From Candidatus Bathyarchaeota archaeon RBG_13_52_12 (GTDB lineage Archaea; Thermoproteota; Bathyarchaeia; TCS64), in NCBI GenBank assembly GCA_001774245.1, contig MEZF01000047.1:42272-65532 (forward strand): a stretch of DNA of 23,261 nucleotides, read 5' to 3'. The notes below the pieces were generated by a model. That model was not told where the DNA came from and searched no databases. It was given only the letters and a program-made list of their open reading frames with translations. Made by a program: the position numbers and the translations under genes. Below, in pieces: positions 1 through 7,372 of this stretch; positions within the stretch are counted from its first letter, which is position 1, and every line of letters starts with the position of its first letter.

Positions 1-246
1 TATCATCGTCGACTCCCTCCTCAGTGCGCTCGCTCCACGAGCGTCGACATACTCCCCCTTGTATTGTAACTTTCCAGAAGAGGGTGCTTCTAATCCCGCG
101 AGCACCTTGAGTAGAGTCGTCTTACCCGCTCCGCTCTGCCCTATTATGCCTAGGATAGAGTCGTCCTCGATGTTGAGACTGATGTTGTTAAGTGCTTGGT
201 TGGCGCCGTAGCGTCTACCAACCGCTTCGAGCCTGTAGATCTCCAA
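1..246 (-). CDS. tupC: Tungstate ABC transporter, ATP-binding subunit (partial, C-terminus beyond the left edge)
   Basis: The reading frame runs off the left edge, leaving 82 N-terminal residues. A Walker A motif GQSGAGKTT lies at residues 36-44, inside the usual ABC ATPase opening (strand, aromatic A-loop region RRYGA, then the P-loop). The signature motif and Walker B would lie outside the window. The start is a TTG at 246, chosen because a strong GGGAGGAG Shine-Dalgarno site (254-262) sits seven bases upstream. The gene overlaps the end of the permease gene by 32 bases, so the two are translationally linked. By position behind a TupA-type binding protein and a matching permease, it should power tungstate (possibly molybdate) import at the inner face of the membrane. 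The ATPase class is certain; the substrate is inferred from its neighbours. Confidence 0.88.
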   Translation of the reverse strand, partial: MEIYRLEAVGRRYGANQALNNISLNIEDDSILGIIGQSGAGKTTLLKVLAGLEAPSSGKLQYKGEYVDARGASALRRESTMI

Positions 247-943
247 ACCAGTGACTCCTCCCAACGTAGCCGACTACGAAGTTTATCGATAGGACGACGG
301 CAAGCAGTATGAAGCTGAGAGCGAAGCTTAGCCCGAGCTCGCCCTTCGCAGTCTCGAGTGATATTGCTGTTGTCAGCACCCTCGTGAGGCCCCGGATATT
401 AGCGCCGAGCATCATGGCTATGCCGAGTTCGGCGAATGCCCTGTTGAAGCTCGATACAAGGGCTAGTGAGACGCCGCCCCACGCCTCCCGGAGTATAGCC
501 ATCGCTGTTTCGAAGTCGGACGCCCCGAGGGTTCTGACAAGGTCTCGGAGCTTCTCGTCTTTCGCCTCTATGGCACTCGCAGTGAAGCTGACTATTATGG
601 GGATAACGAGTATCGCCTCGCCTACGGCGATGCCTGGGACCGTGTATAGTAGATCGAGGACTCCCAGTGGACCGTCCCTGCTGAACATCGCCCATAGGAA
701 GAGGCCAAGCGAAACCGTTGGCACACCGACTAGGGCGTTGAAAAGCGTTTTAACGAACGTCTTTCCCTTAAACGAGTTCATGCCTATTATTATCCCGAGG
801 GGTAACCCCATAAGCGCGGCCATGACAGTCGCAATGCTTGACGTCTGGAGGCTACGCATCGTGATCTCGATAACCTGTTGGTCTCTGATAGCGATGAGGT
901 GTATCGCCTGGGTAATCCCGTCTATGATGGGTTGCCAACTCAA
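215..943 (-). CDS. tupB: Tungstate ABC transporter, permease subunit
   Basis: This 242-residue protein is an integral membrane permease of the binding-protein-dependent (MetI/BPD) type. Hydrophobic segments lie at about residues 35-55, 68-86, 102-122, 158-180 and 205-226. An EAA-like cytoplasmic loop (TLGASDFETAMAILREAW, residues 138-155) is where the ATPase coupling helix docks. The length fits TupB permeases. The start is TTG at 943, with a GAGG ribosome site nine bases upstream; no ATG lies nearby in frame. It sits about 36 bases after the binding-protein gene and overlaps the ATPase gene, giving the order tupA-tupB-tupC. It forms the channel through which oxyanion released by TupA enters the cell. 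Assignment to tungstate rather than molybdate rests mainly on the adjacent TupA-type receptor. Confidence 0.9.
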   Translation of the reverse strand: MSWQPIIDGITQAIHLIAIRDQQVIEITMRSLQTSSIATVMAALMGLPLGIIIGMNSFKGKTFVKTLFNALVGVPTVSLGLFLWAMFSRDGPLGVLDLLYTVPGIAVGEAILVIPIIVSFTASAIEAKDEKLRDLVRTLGASDFETAMAILREAWGGVSLALVSSFNRAFAELGIAMMLGANIRGLTRVLTTAISLETAKGELGLSFALSFILLAVVLSINFVVGYVGRSHWFGDLQARSGW

Positions 944-979
944 AAACTGGTCCCTCAGAAAAGAATAGAGTTTAGTCCC

Positions 980-1999
980 TTAACCGTATAGGTCACCGGG
1001 GTTAAGGCGGTACGCTGTCGGGCAATCTGACCCTTCTATGTAGGCGTAGTCCTTTACCCATTGTATGAGCTCGGGATCCGAATTGGTCTTAAGCGTCGTT
1101 ATCCAGGGCTTGAAGAGAGTCTGGCTGAACTGGGCGAGACCGTATTCCTTAAACAATGTCTGCCCCTCGTCAGAAGCAAGGTACTTCACCAAAGTCATAG
1201 AGGCTTCATAGTGGCCGCGTGTGTTCTTCGAGGGGTTGCAGACGATGGCGGAGTAGACGTTGATAGTATCTTTACCCGAGTCAACTACCTTGACGAGCCC
1301 CTTTGTGAGCCCTTGGGCCGAGCCTTTGAGGAAGGTGGCGACGTCCGTTATCGTATATGTGTTCTTCTGGTCGGCTAGCTGTAGGGTCGCTGCCATGGTC
1401 GCACCAGCTTCGTAGTACCAGGGCTTCCCATCGGGGGCTGTCTGTTGCTTCAGGATGGTAACGTTGAGCCCTGCCAGCTTCCAGAGCGCCTTCTCCTTCG
1501 AGTGTGTGCCCGAGTTGTCGCCTCGGCTGACCCAGATGGCGTTTCCCTTGACTCCCTCTGCAGCTATCTTTTTCAACGCATCAATGGGGCCCAAACCCTT
1601 TATGCTGGCTGGGTCGGCGCTGGGGCCGACGAAGATATAGAAGTTGTAAGCAACGATCTTCCTGTTGACGCCGTATCCATCTGTTAGAAATTTAGTCTCA
1701 GCAGGGGGGTCGTGAACAAAAATTAGATCCGCGTTTCCCTTCTTCGCCGTCTCGATCGCGAGCCCAGTACCCTGGCTGATGAAGCTTACATTGTACAGCG
1801 GGTACTTTGCCTCAAAACTCTTCTTTAGGGTATCGAGGAATCCAGTATCGTAAAGGCTCGATGTCGTGGAGACTATTATCTGCTCCTTAGTCGTGGGTCT
1901 GGTCATGTACCAGGCACCCGCCACGAATGCGACTGCGAGGACTACGCCGATTATGACCATCGTCCTCTGGCTGATTGTCATCCCTTTCTTCTCTGTCAT
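980..1999 (-). CDS. tupA: Tungstate-binding protein of ABC transporter, membrane-anchored
   Basis: This is the extracytoplasmic receptor that captures tungstate for the importer. The N-terminus has a short charged stretch then one hydrophobic helix (about residues 14-32); no lipobox cysteine is visible, so it is probably held by an uncleaved signal anchor. The mature part has the TupA hallmarks: a ligand loop STTSS near residues 45-49 and the motif SRGDNSGTH near 158-166. About 339 residues is somewhat longer than bacterial TupA, mainly through the anchor. The 5' end carries GTG-ATG-ATG-ATG in a row; I chose the last ATG (1999) because AGGTG (2006-2010) then lies at a normal distance. The gene is first in a minus-strand operon and diverges from the cofactor genes. 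Confidence 0.92.
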   Translation of the reverse strand: MTEKKGMTISQRTMVIIGVVLAVAFVAGAWYMTRPTTKEQIIVSTTSSLYDTGFLDTLKKSFEAKYPLYNVSFISQGTGLAIETAKKGNADLIFVHDPPAETKFLTDGYGVNRKIVAYNFYIFVGPSADPASIKGLGPIDALKKIAAEGVKGNAIWVSRGDNSGTHSKEKALWKLAGLNVTILKQQTAPDGKPWYYEAGATMAATLQLADQKNTYTITDVATFLKGSAQGLTKGLVKVVDSGKDTINVYSAIVCNPSKNTRGHYEASMTLVKYLASDEGQTLFKEYGLAQFSQTLFKPWITTLKTNSDPELIQWVKDYAYIEGSDCPTAYRLNPGDLYG

Positions 2000-2039
2000 C
2001 ATCATCACCTATTAGCGAAATGTCTAGATCTGCATATCG

Positions 2040-2051
2040 GATAAGCTTTGC
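2040..2051 (-). promoter_or_regulatory. Candidate TATA-type promoter for the tungstate importer
   Basis: On the minus strand this reads approximately CAAAGCTTATCC, an AT-rich box about 45 bases before the chosen tupA start. That would place transcription near 2019 and leave a leader of roughly 20 bases including the AGGTG ribosome site. The rest of the 106-base divergent gap must also carry the moaA promoter (a weak CATTTTAG lies near 2075-2082). No clear dyad for a ModE/TunR-like regulator was recognised. Confidence 0.35.
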
Positions 2052-2114
2052 CGTCATGCACAATCGTACATAACCATTTTAGGTCACCGCGGCTCGATAT
2101 GAGGTGTAATCTGC

Positions 2115-3038
2115 TTGAAACCCCTCGTCGACCCGTTCGGGAGGCGCGTAACCAGCCTACGAGTCAGCGTCACGCAGAGGTGTAACCTAGCCTGCTTCTT
2201 CTGTCACAGGGAGGGGGAACACGACCCTGCAGGGGAGATGACTCCGGAGGAGATCGGGGGGCTCGTCGAGGTCGCCTCAGAGCTGGGCGTGACGAAGGTC
2301 AAGGTGACGGGAGGGGAGCCACTGATGCGGCGGGACATAGTCGATGTAACACGCCTCATCTCAGCCCACGTGAGGGAGGTCTCGATGACGACCAATGCCA
2401 TACTTCTTCCTGAAAAGGCGAGGCTCCTAAAAGACGCTGGACTCAGCAGGGTAAACATAAGCCTGCACAGCCTAAAGAGGGGGTCGGTGGAGAGGATCGC
2501 CGGCGTCGACTGCCTTGAAAAGGTCATGGCTGGGATAGAGGCTGCGGATGAAGCTGGGCTTAAACCCATCAAGCTGAACTTCGTCGTCATGAAGGGGCTT
2601 AACTCTGATGAGATACCTGAGATGCTCCGACTCTCCGCCAGGACGGGTGCAATCCTTCAACTCATCGAGTATCAACGACTGGAGCGTGGAGTGGCGAATT
2701 GGGGGGATCTATACCACGATCTCACGCCTCTGGAGCGGATATGGGACGCGGAGGCAGTGAAGATCGTGGAACAGGAGATGCACAGGAGGAAGAGATACAC
2801 ACTCGCCGACGGGGCAACTGTGGAGATCGTGCGCCCCATCCACAACACCGTCTTCTGCAACAACTGTAACCGGCTCCGCCTCACCAGCGACGGTAGACTA
2901 AAGCCCTGCCTAATGAGGAGTGATAACCTCGTGCCCGCGGTGCAACTCTTAAGGATGGGTGCATCGAAGGAGAAGCTTGTGGATGTCTTCAGGCGCGCAA
3001 CGAGCCTGAGAGAACCCTACTGGAGGGAGGACAACTGA
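2115..3038 (+). CDS. moaA: GTP 3',8-cyclase MoaA (radical SAM, molybdopterin step 1)
   Basis: MoaA rearranges GTP to 3',8-cyclo-7,8-dihydro-GTP, the first committed step toward pyranopterin cofactors. The N-terminal SAM-binding 4Fe-4S cluster motif CNLACFFC is at residues 23-30 (C23, C27, C30), followed by the SAM-contacting GGEP at 66-69. A second, MoaA-specific cluster motif is at the C-terminus, with cysteines at 248, 251 and 265 (CX2C-X13-C). The length, 307 residues, is typical of archaeal MoaA. The start is TTG at 2115, selected because GAGGTG lies at 2101-2106. It heads a six-gene run in which every junction is an overlap or at most a few bases, so the products are probably made from one message. 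Confidence 0.96.
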   Translation: MKPLVDPFGRRVTSLRVSVTQRCNLACFFCHREGEHDPAGEMTPEEIGGLVEVASELGVTKVKVTGGEPLMRRDIVDVTRLISAHVREVSMTTNAILLPEKARLLKDAGLSRVNISLHSLKRGSVERIAGVDCLEKVMAGIEAADEAGLKPIKLNFVVMKGLNSDEIPEMLRLSARTGAILQLIEYQRLERGVANWGDLYHDLTPLERIWDAEAVKIVEQEMHRRKRYTLADGATVEIVRPIHNTVFCNNCNRLRLTSDGRLKPCLMRSDNLVPAVQLLRMGASKEKLVDVFRRATSLREPYWREDN

Positions 3039-3280
3039 GGCTAAGAATAAGGTACTTCGCGAGCATCCGAGAGCTTACAGGGATACGGGAGGAGGATTTC
3101 GAGGTTCCCGAGGGAACCACAGCTGACGCCCTTAAAAACAGGGTCCAGAGCCTGCATGAAGGGCTCAGACCACAGGAGGGGAACATCCTTGTGGCAGTTA
3201 ACGGCTCATTCGTCGAGCCATCGCGTGTCCTAAGACAAGGTGACGAGGTCGCCCTCTTCCCACCCGTAAGCGGGGGTTGA
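3035..3280 (+). CDS. moaD: MoaD, molybdopterin synthase small (sulfur-carrier) subunit
   Basis: This frame encodes about 81 residues with a ubiquitin-like pattern. It opens with a strand RLRIRYFASIRELTG, has the core GNILVAVNGSFVEP, and ends in DEVALFPPVSGG. The terminal Gly-Gly is the hallmark of MoaD: it is adenylated and thiocarboxylated, then inserts into MoaE to donate sulfur to precursor Z. No ATG, GTG or TTG start is available; CTG at 3035 is in frame, four bases after GGAGGGAGG (3022-3030), and overlaps the moaA stop codon. A CTG start is rare, so an alternative such as ATA cannot be excluded. Position between moaA and moaE supports the call. No dedicated MoeB activating enzyme is present in the window. 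Confidence 0.88.
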   Translation: MRLRIRYFASIRELTGIREEDFEVPEGTTADALKNRVQSLHEGLRPQEGNILVAVNGSFVEPSRVLRQGDEVALFPPVSGG

Positions 3281-3284
3281 AGCC

Positions 3285-3707
3285 ATGATACGGGTCACCA
3301 AGAACGACTTCAGCGTCGAAGAGGAGCTTAGGCACCTCAAAAATCCCTCCGTGGGTGGAATAGTCACATTCGTGGGCGTAGTCCGGGCTGAGTCCGAGGA
3401 GCGGCTGGTCGACTCGATGGAGATCGAGGTCTACCCCGAGATGGCTGAGAAGCAGCTTCAGATAATCAGAGGAGAGGCAATAAAGAAGTTTAGCGTCGAG
3501 GAGATCCTGATTGTGCACAGGTACGGCGATCTTATGGTCGGGGACAACATCGTCCTCATCGCTGTCTCCGCTAGGCACAGGGATTCGGCCTTTGACGCCT
3601 GCAGATATGTGATCGACGAGTTGAAGAAGAGGGTACCCATTTGGAAGAAGGAGCACACCCCAACAGGGGCGTGCTGGGTGGAGGTTGGTAGACCTGACGA
3701 AAATTAA
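3285..3707 (+). CDS. moaE: MoaE, molybdopterin synthase catalytic subunit
   Basis: MoaE converts cyclic pyranopterin monophosphate to molybdopterin using two sulfurs carried by MoaD. The protein has 140 residues, normal for the family. Conserved features are GGIVTFVGVVR (24-34), the anion-binding SARHR (95-99) and the catalytic lysine region KKRVPIWKKE (114-123), which forms the pocket receiving the MoaD C-terminus. The start ATG at 3285 follows moaD by four bases, with a G-rich ribosome site at the end of moaD. Its 3' end overlaps moaC by 23 bases. All key lysines appear present, so the enzyme should be active. Confidence 0.95.
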   Translation: MIRVTKNDFSVEEELRHLKNPSVGGIVTFVGVVRAESEERLVDSMEIEVYPEMAEKQLQIIRGEAIKKFSVEEILIVHRYGDLMVGDNIVLIAVSARHRDSAFDACRYVIDELKKRVPIWKKEHTPTGACWVEVGRPDEN

Positions 3708-4149
3708 CCCATACAGTATGGTGGACATAACCGAGAAGAAGGCAGTCCCAAGGACCGCCGAGGCCATCGGCAGAATTACGCTCATGAAGAAAACGATTAA
3801 GGCTATCAAAAAGGGGAAGGTGAAGAAGGGAGACCCTCTCGCTGTCGCGGAGATCGCCTGCATCCAAGCTGTGAAGAGGACCCCGGATCTCATTCCCATG
3901 TGCCACAACATACCCATTGATGCGGTAGATGCCAATTTCGAAGTCGGCGACGACTACGTTGAGGCGAGATGCCGGGTCTCCGCTACTTACAAGACCGGAG
4001 TCGAAATGGAGGCCCTCACGGGCGTCTCCGCCGCCCTCCTCACGATCTGGGACATGGTGAAGTACCTAGAAAAGGACGAGTGCGGACAGTACCCGTCAAC
4101 AACGATCTCAGACATAAAGGTAATTGAGAAAAGGAAGGGACAGAGTTGA
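3685..4149 (+). CDS. moaC: MoaC, cyclic pyranopterin monophosphate synthase
   Basis: MoaC turns the MoaA product into cyclic pyranopterin monophosphate, so MoaA and MoaC together build the pterin. Family landmarks are GDPLAVA (49-55), DLIPMCHNIP (68-77, with the catalytic-region histidine at 74), TGVEMEALTG (104-113) and the DMVKYLEK segment (123-130) with the conserved Asp and Lys. The archaeal-style C-terminus (GQYPSTTISDI) is present. TTG at 3685 was preferred over ATG at 3718 because the preceding LTKIN-x3-MVD pattern matches the N-terminus of MoaC proteins. The ribosome site GGTGGAGG is immediately upstream and unusually close, so a CTG at 3694 remains possible. Its stop overlaps the moaB start. 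Confidence 0.95.
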   Translation: MVDLTKINPYSMVDITEKKAVPRTAEAIGRITLMKKTIKAIKKGKVKKGDPLAVAEIACIQAVKRTPDLIPMCHNIPIDAVDANFEVGDDYVEARCRVSATYKTGVEMEALTGVSAALLTIWDMVKYLEKDECGQYPSTTISDIKVIEKRKGQS

Positions 4150-4643
4150 GCGAACACCCAACCAGCAAGAAGAAGCCTACGACGTTCGCACTAATAGTCA
4201 CGAGCGACACTCGAACCGAAAGGGAGGACGAAACGGGGAGGATAGCTGTAAGCCTCATCGAGGGTGACGGCCACAGTGTGGCGAGCCACACCATTGTATC
4301 CAACAATGAGGATAAGATCAGGGCAGAGGTCGAGAGGGTGCTTTACGACAATGCAGTAAAGGTAATAGTCACCAGCGGAGGCACCGGAATAGGCTCTAAG
4401 GACAAAACCGTGGCTGCTGTAGCGCCCCTACTGGAGAAGGAGATACCTGGCTTCGGAGAGTTATTCCGTAGGATAAGCATCGATGAAGTAGGCGGAGCAG
4501 CGATAATGAGCAGAGCCACCGCCGGAGTAGCCAACGGGAAGCTCATCTTCTGCCTGCCAGGCTCAAGGAACGCGGTGAAGGTCGCCCTCACTAAGATCAT
4601 ACTGCCCAACGTCGGTCACATGCAGTGGGAGCTAAACAGATGA
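4146..4643 (+). CDS. moaB: MoaB/Mog-type molybdopterin adenylyltransferase
   Basis: The protein (165 residues) belongs to the MoaB/MogA family, which adenylylates molybdopterin to prepare it for metal insertion. The nucleotide/pterin loop TSGGTGIGSKDKT spans 76-88; most family members have Arg-Asp where this has Lys-Asp. A second conserved loop, CLPGSRNAV, is at 136-144. The lysine-rich N-terminus (KKKPTTFALIVTSDTR) resembles archaeal MoaB. It starts with TTG at 4146 inside the moaC stop region (a four-base overlap), and its own TGA overlaps the moeA ATG, a sign of coupled translation. In archaea, MoaB-type proteins are assigned the MogA role; that assignment here is by family, not by any test. 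Confidence 0.93.
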   Translation: MSEHPTSKKKPTTFALIVTSDTRTEREDETGRIAVSLIEGDGHSVASHTIVSNNEDKIRAEVERVLYDNAVKVIVTSGGTGIGSKDKTVAAVAPLLEKEIPGFGELFRRISIDEVGGAAIMSRATAGVANGKLIFCLPGSRNAVKVALTKIILPNVGHMQWELNR

Positions 4644-5845
4644 AACCATTCGGGAAGCTGATGACGCGCCTCGATGCGGTGCACATCATAGACGAGAACA
4701 TCAAGCGGATCACGCGGGTTGAGGAGGTGCCCATAGAGGAGGCCTCAGGGAGAGTCCTCGCTGAGGACGTCGTAGCCGGGTTCAACGTGCCGCCCTTCGA
4801 CAGGAGCTCGATGGACGGCTACGCTGTCAAGGCTAAGGACACGTTGGGAGCATCGTCCAAGCACTTAACTCTGAAGCTAATCGGTACCAGGCACGCGGGT
4901 GAGGTCTTCGAGGGCTTTATTGGGGATGGCGAGTGCATGGAGATCGCCACCGGCGCCCCGGTCCCTAAGGGAGCAGACGCGGTTGTAATGGTTGAATACA
5001 CTAAACTCTCCGATAACATGGTCGAGATACAAAGAGAAGCGAGGCTCGGAGACAACATCGCCCCTGAGGGGGAGGACATCAAAAAAGGCGAGGTCGTTGT
5101 AAAGGTGGGTGAAGTTCTGACGCCGGGTAAAATCGGCGCTGCTGCCGCCCTCGGGTTCTCTAAGGTGAAGGCATATGCGAAGCCCCGCGTCGCTATCTAC
5201 TCGACAGGCAACGAGGTCGTCTCACAGGGCAAGCCCCTCAATTCAGGGCAGGTCTATGACATCAACAGCTACACACTATCGGCGGTTGTTGCAGCGAACG
5301 GCTGCGTCCCGGTCCGGATGGGGTTGGTGAGGGATGACTTCGAGGCTATTGCTGATGCGGTGAGGGACGCCGCTGACTACGATGCAGCTGTCTTTAGTGG
5401 TGGTAGCAGCGTCGGTGTACGAGACCTCTTCGCTGGAGTGATCGAGGAGCTGGGAGTGGTTTACTTCCACGGGCTCAGAGTTAAGCCTGGGAAGCCGACT
5501 CTCTTCGGTAAAATCGGGGAGACTCCCGTCTTCGGGATGCCCGGTTACTCGACGAGCTGCTTGAACAATGCTTACGTCTTCCTCGTACCTGCGTTGAGGA
5601 AGGTGGCGGGTCTGCCCACGGCTGAGGAGAGGACCGTGAAGGCAAGGCTAAGCCGATCAATCAAGGCTGAGGGGGAGAGGGAACAGTTCTACTCAGTCCA
5701 CGTGGAGGAGGGTGATGCTGTTCCAGTCTTCAAACAGAGTGGAGACATCACGAGCATGGCCTACGCCAATGGCTACATCATCATTCCGATTGGAACCAAG
5801 CTTCTAGAGTCAGGGACAGAGGTCACCGTTTACCTCCTCTCTTAA
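4640..5845 (+). CDS. moeA: MoeA, molybdopterin molybdenumtransferase
   Basis: MoeA inserts molybdate or tungstate into adenylylated molybdopterin, the last general step of cofactor synthesis. At about 401 residues it has the normal four-domain length. Motifs are PPFDRSSMDGYA (51-62), TGAPVPKGADAVV (104-116), the MoeA/MogA-like domain loop SGGSSVGVRD (253-262), PGKPT (283-287) and GMPGYSTS (299-306), followed by the beta-barrel C-terminal domain. The ATG at 4640 was chosen over GTG at 4625 because it overlaps the moaB stop as ATGA and has GGAG (4628-4631) at good spacing. The neighbouring tungstate importer suggests tungsten as the relevant metal, but the sequence does not show metal preference. 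It is the last gene of the cofactor operon. Confidence 0.95.
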   Translation: MKPFGKLMTRLDAVHIIDENIKRITRVEEVPIEEASGRVLAEDVVAGFNVPPFDRSSMDGYAVKAKDTLGASSKHLTLKLIGTRHAGEVFEGFIGDGECMEIATGAPVPKGADAVVMVEYTKLSDNMVEIQREARLGDNIAPEGEDIKKGEVVVKVGEVLTPGKIGAAAALGFSKVKAYAKPRVAIYSTGNEVVSQGKPLNSGQVYDINSYTLSAVVAANGCVPVRMGLVRDDFEAIADAVRDAADYDAAVFSGGSSVGVRDLFAGVIEELGVVYFHGLRVKPGKPTLFGKIGETPVFGMPGYSTSCLNNAYVFLVPALRKVAGLPTAEERTVKARLSRSIKAEGEREQFYSVHVEEGDAVPVFKQSGDITSMAYANGYIIIPIGTKLLESGTEVTVYLLS

Positions 5846-5884
5846 GCGAACCTCTTTTACAGCCCGCCCAACCCTTCTTCTCCC

Positions 5885-7180
5885 ATGAGCAGGAAGGCGT
5901 TCAAGTACGAGCTCGGAGAGGACTTCGCCCTCAAAATGGACGCGGATGACCCCCTAGCCGTCTTCAAGAGCCGTTTCTACCACATCCCAAATACCATCTA
6001 CATGGATGGGAACAGCCTCGGATTGATGAGCAGGGACGCATTGGAGACCCTTAACCGCGTGGCGAACGAGTGGAAGACCCTCGGCATCGCTGGGTGGGGT
6101 AAGGGGAAAATACCATGGATCGATTACGGCGAAGCCCTAGGGGACATGGAAGCGCCACTAGTCGGAGCGGGGCCCGGAGAGGTCGTCGTCACGAACAGCA
6201 CGACCGTCAACCTCCACAACCTCGTAGCCACCTTCTATAAGCCGAAGGGGAGGAGACGCAAGATACTCGCGGATGAACTCAACTTCCCCAGCGACTTGTA
6301 TGCGCTCTACGCAGACATCGCGTTGATGGGTGGGGACCCGGAGAAGGATCTGCTACTAATCAAAGCGAGAAACGGCTTAATCGAGGAGGATGACGTCATC
6401 GAGCAGATGACGGGTGAGGTCGCCCTCGCGCTCCTCCCAAGTGTCTACTACAAGTCCGGGCAGCTCACTGACATGAAGCGCCTCACTAAGTCAGCTCACA
6501 GGAAGAAGATAGTTATAGGCTTCGACTGCAGCCACAGCGTCGGGGTTGTACCGCATCAATTAGATGAGTGGGACGTCGACTTCGCCTTCTGGTGCAACTA
6601 CAAATACTTGAACGCTGGCCCCGGTGGGACGGCCAGCCTCTACGTGAACAGGAGGCTGTTCGGCGTGCGGCCAGGTTTAGCTGGGTGGTGGGGGAACAAT
6701 CGCTCCACGATGTTCAACATGGAGACTAGGTACGACCCAGCGGGGAACGCAGCGGCGTGGCAGATCGGGACCATAAACATGTTCAGCGCTGCACCGCTCG
6801 AGGGCTCGCTCAGGTTGATGAAGGAGGCGGGTATCGAGCGCATCAGGGAGAAGAGCCTCAAGATAACCGGGTACCTCATGTACCTCATCGACGAGATGCT
6901 CGGGAAGCCACCCTACAACTACTCCACAGCGACGCCCCGGGAGCCAGAGCGTCGTGGCGGGCACGTCGGCGTCGCCCATAAGGAAGGTTGGAGGATCAAC
7001 CAGGCTCTCATTGCTCGTGGCGTCATACCGGACTTCCGGCCGCCAAACATTATGCGCCTCGCCCCCATCCCCTTATACGTCAGCTACTACGACGTCTGGA
7101 AGGTGGCGCAACACCTCAAGGCTGTCATCGACAGCAAGGAATACCAGAAGTTCAAGGACGAGCGCTCCACCGTCACCTAA
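5885..7180 (+). CDS. kynU: Kynureninase-family PLP enzyme
   Basis: The 431-residue protein matches kynureninase along its whole length. Features are DGNSLG (41-46), the PLP-binding GFDCSHSVG (212-220), the Schiff-base lysine K240 in WCNYKYLNAGPGG, GLAGWWGN (264-271), and a C-terminal GVIPDFRPPNIMRLAPIPLY segment. Kynureninase cleaves kynurenine or 3-hydroxykynurenine to (hydroxy)anthranilate and alanine. No other kynurenine-pathway gene is in the window, so the true substrate could differ, although the catalytic core looks intact. The ATG at 5885 has no ribosome site. A TTAAG element at the very end of moeA (near 5842) would put transcription roughly 15 bases before the start, so it probably has its own promoter rather than reading on from the cofactor operon. 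Confidence 0.88.
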   Translation: MSRKAFKYELGEDFALKMDADDPLAVFKSRFYHIPNTIYMDGNSLGLMSRDALETLNRVANEWKTLGIAGWGKGKIPWIDYGEALGDMEAPLVGAGPGEVVVTNSTTVNLHNLVATFYKPKGRRRKILADELNFPSDLYALYADIALMGGDPEKDLLLIKARNGLIEEDDVIEQMTGEVALALLPSVYYKSGQLTDMKRLTKSAHRKKIVIGFDCSHSVGVVPHQLDEWDVDFAFWCNYKYLNAGPGGTASLYVNRRLFGVRPGLAGWWGNNRSTMFNMETRYDPAGNAAAWQIGTINMFSAAPLEGSLRLMKEAGIERIREKSLKITGYLMYLIDEMLGKPPYNYSTATPREPERRGGHVGVAHKEGWRINQALIARGVIPDFRPPNIMRLAPIPLYVSYYDVWKVAQHLKAVIDSKEYQKFKDERSTVT

Positions 7181-7372
7181 ACCTCTGCTATGAAGCGTTT
7201 TTCAAACCATCCATCAGATTATTGAGCGTTTCATTGATCCCTTTTCGAATACTATTCACTCAGATTTTTAATCATTCCATGAACGGCATCGCCTTTTAAC
7301 TTATTTAGTTCAACCCTCCCCCTTGTTTTTAGTGTGCAAAGTCTCTATAGTCGATGTAGAGTAGGGTAATTG
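7181..7372. promoter_or_regulatory. AT-rich intergenic region with T-runs and glycerol kinase promoter candidates
   Basis: This 192-base gap is much richer in A+T than its surroundings. T-runs on the plus strand at 7198-7202 and 7265-7269 could terminate the kynureninase transcript. Two TATA-like boxes face glycerol kinase: CTTTTAACTT at 7293-7302 (leader about 50 bases) and GTTTTTAGTG at 7325-7334 (leader about 18 bases, which fits this genome's other genes better). On the minus strand two short, overlapping frames (the second at 7188-7259) give plausible helical peptides, but neither is long enough to call a gene. Confidence 0.4.

Noticed and set aside
309..968. 219-residue open frame on the plus strand opposite the permease gene
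   Set aside because: It is antisense to tupB, which has clear permease features and family-like sequence. The antisense translation has no recognisable domain and a composition typical of shadow frames.
3198..3935. 245-residue open frame on the minus strand
   Set aside because: It lies opposite moaD, moaE and moaC, all of which have intact catalytic motifs. The antisense product shows no family pattern.
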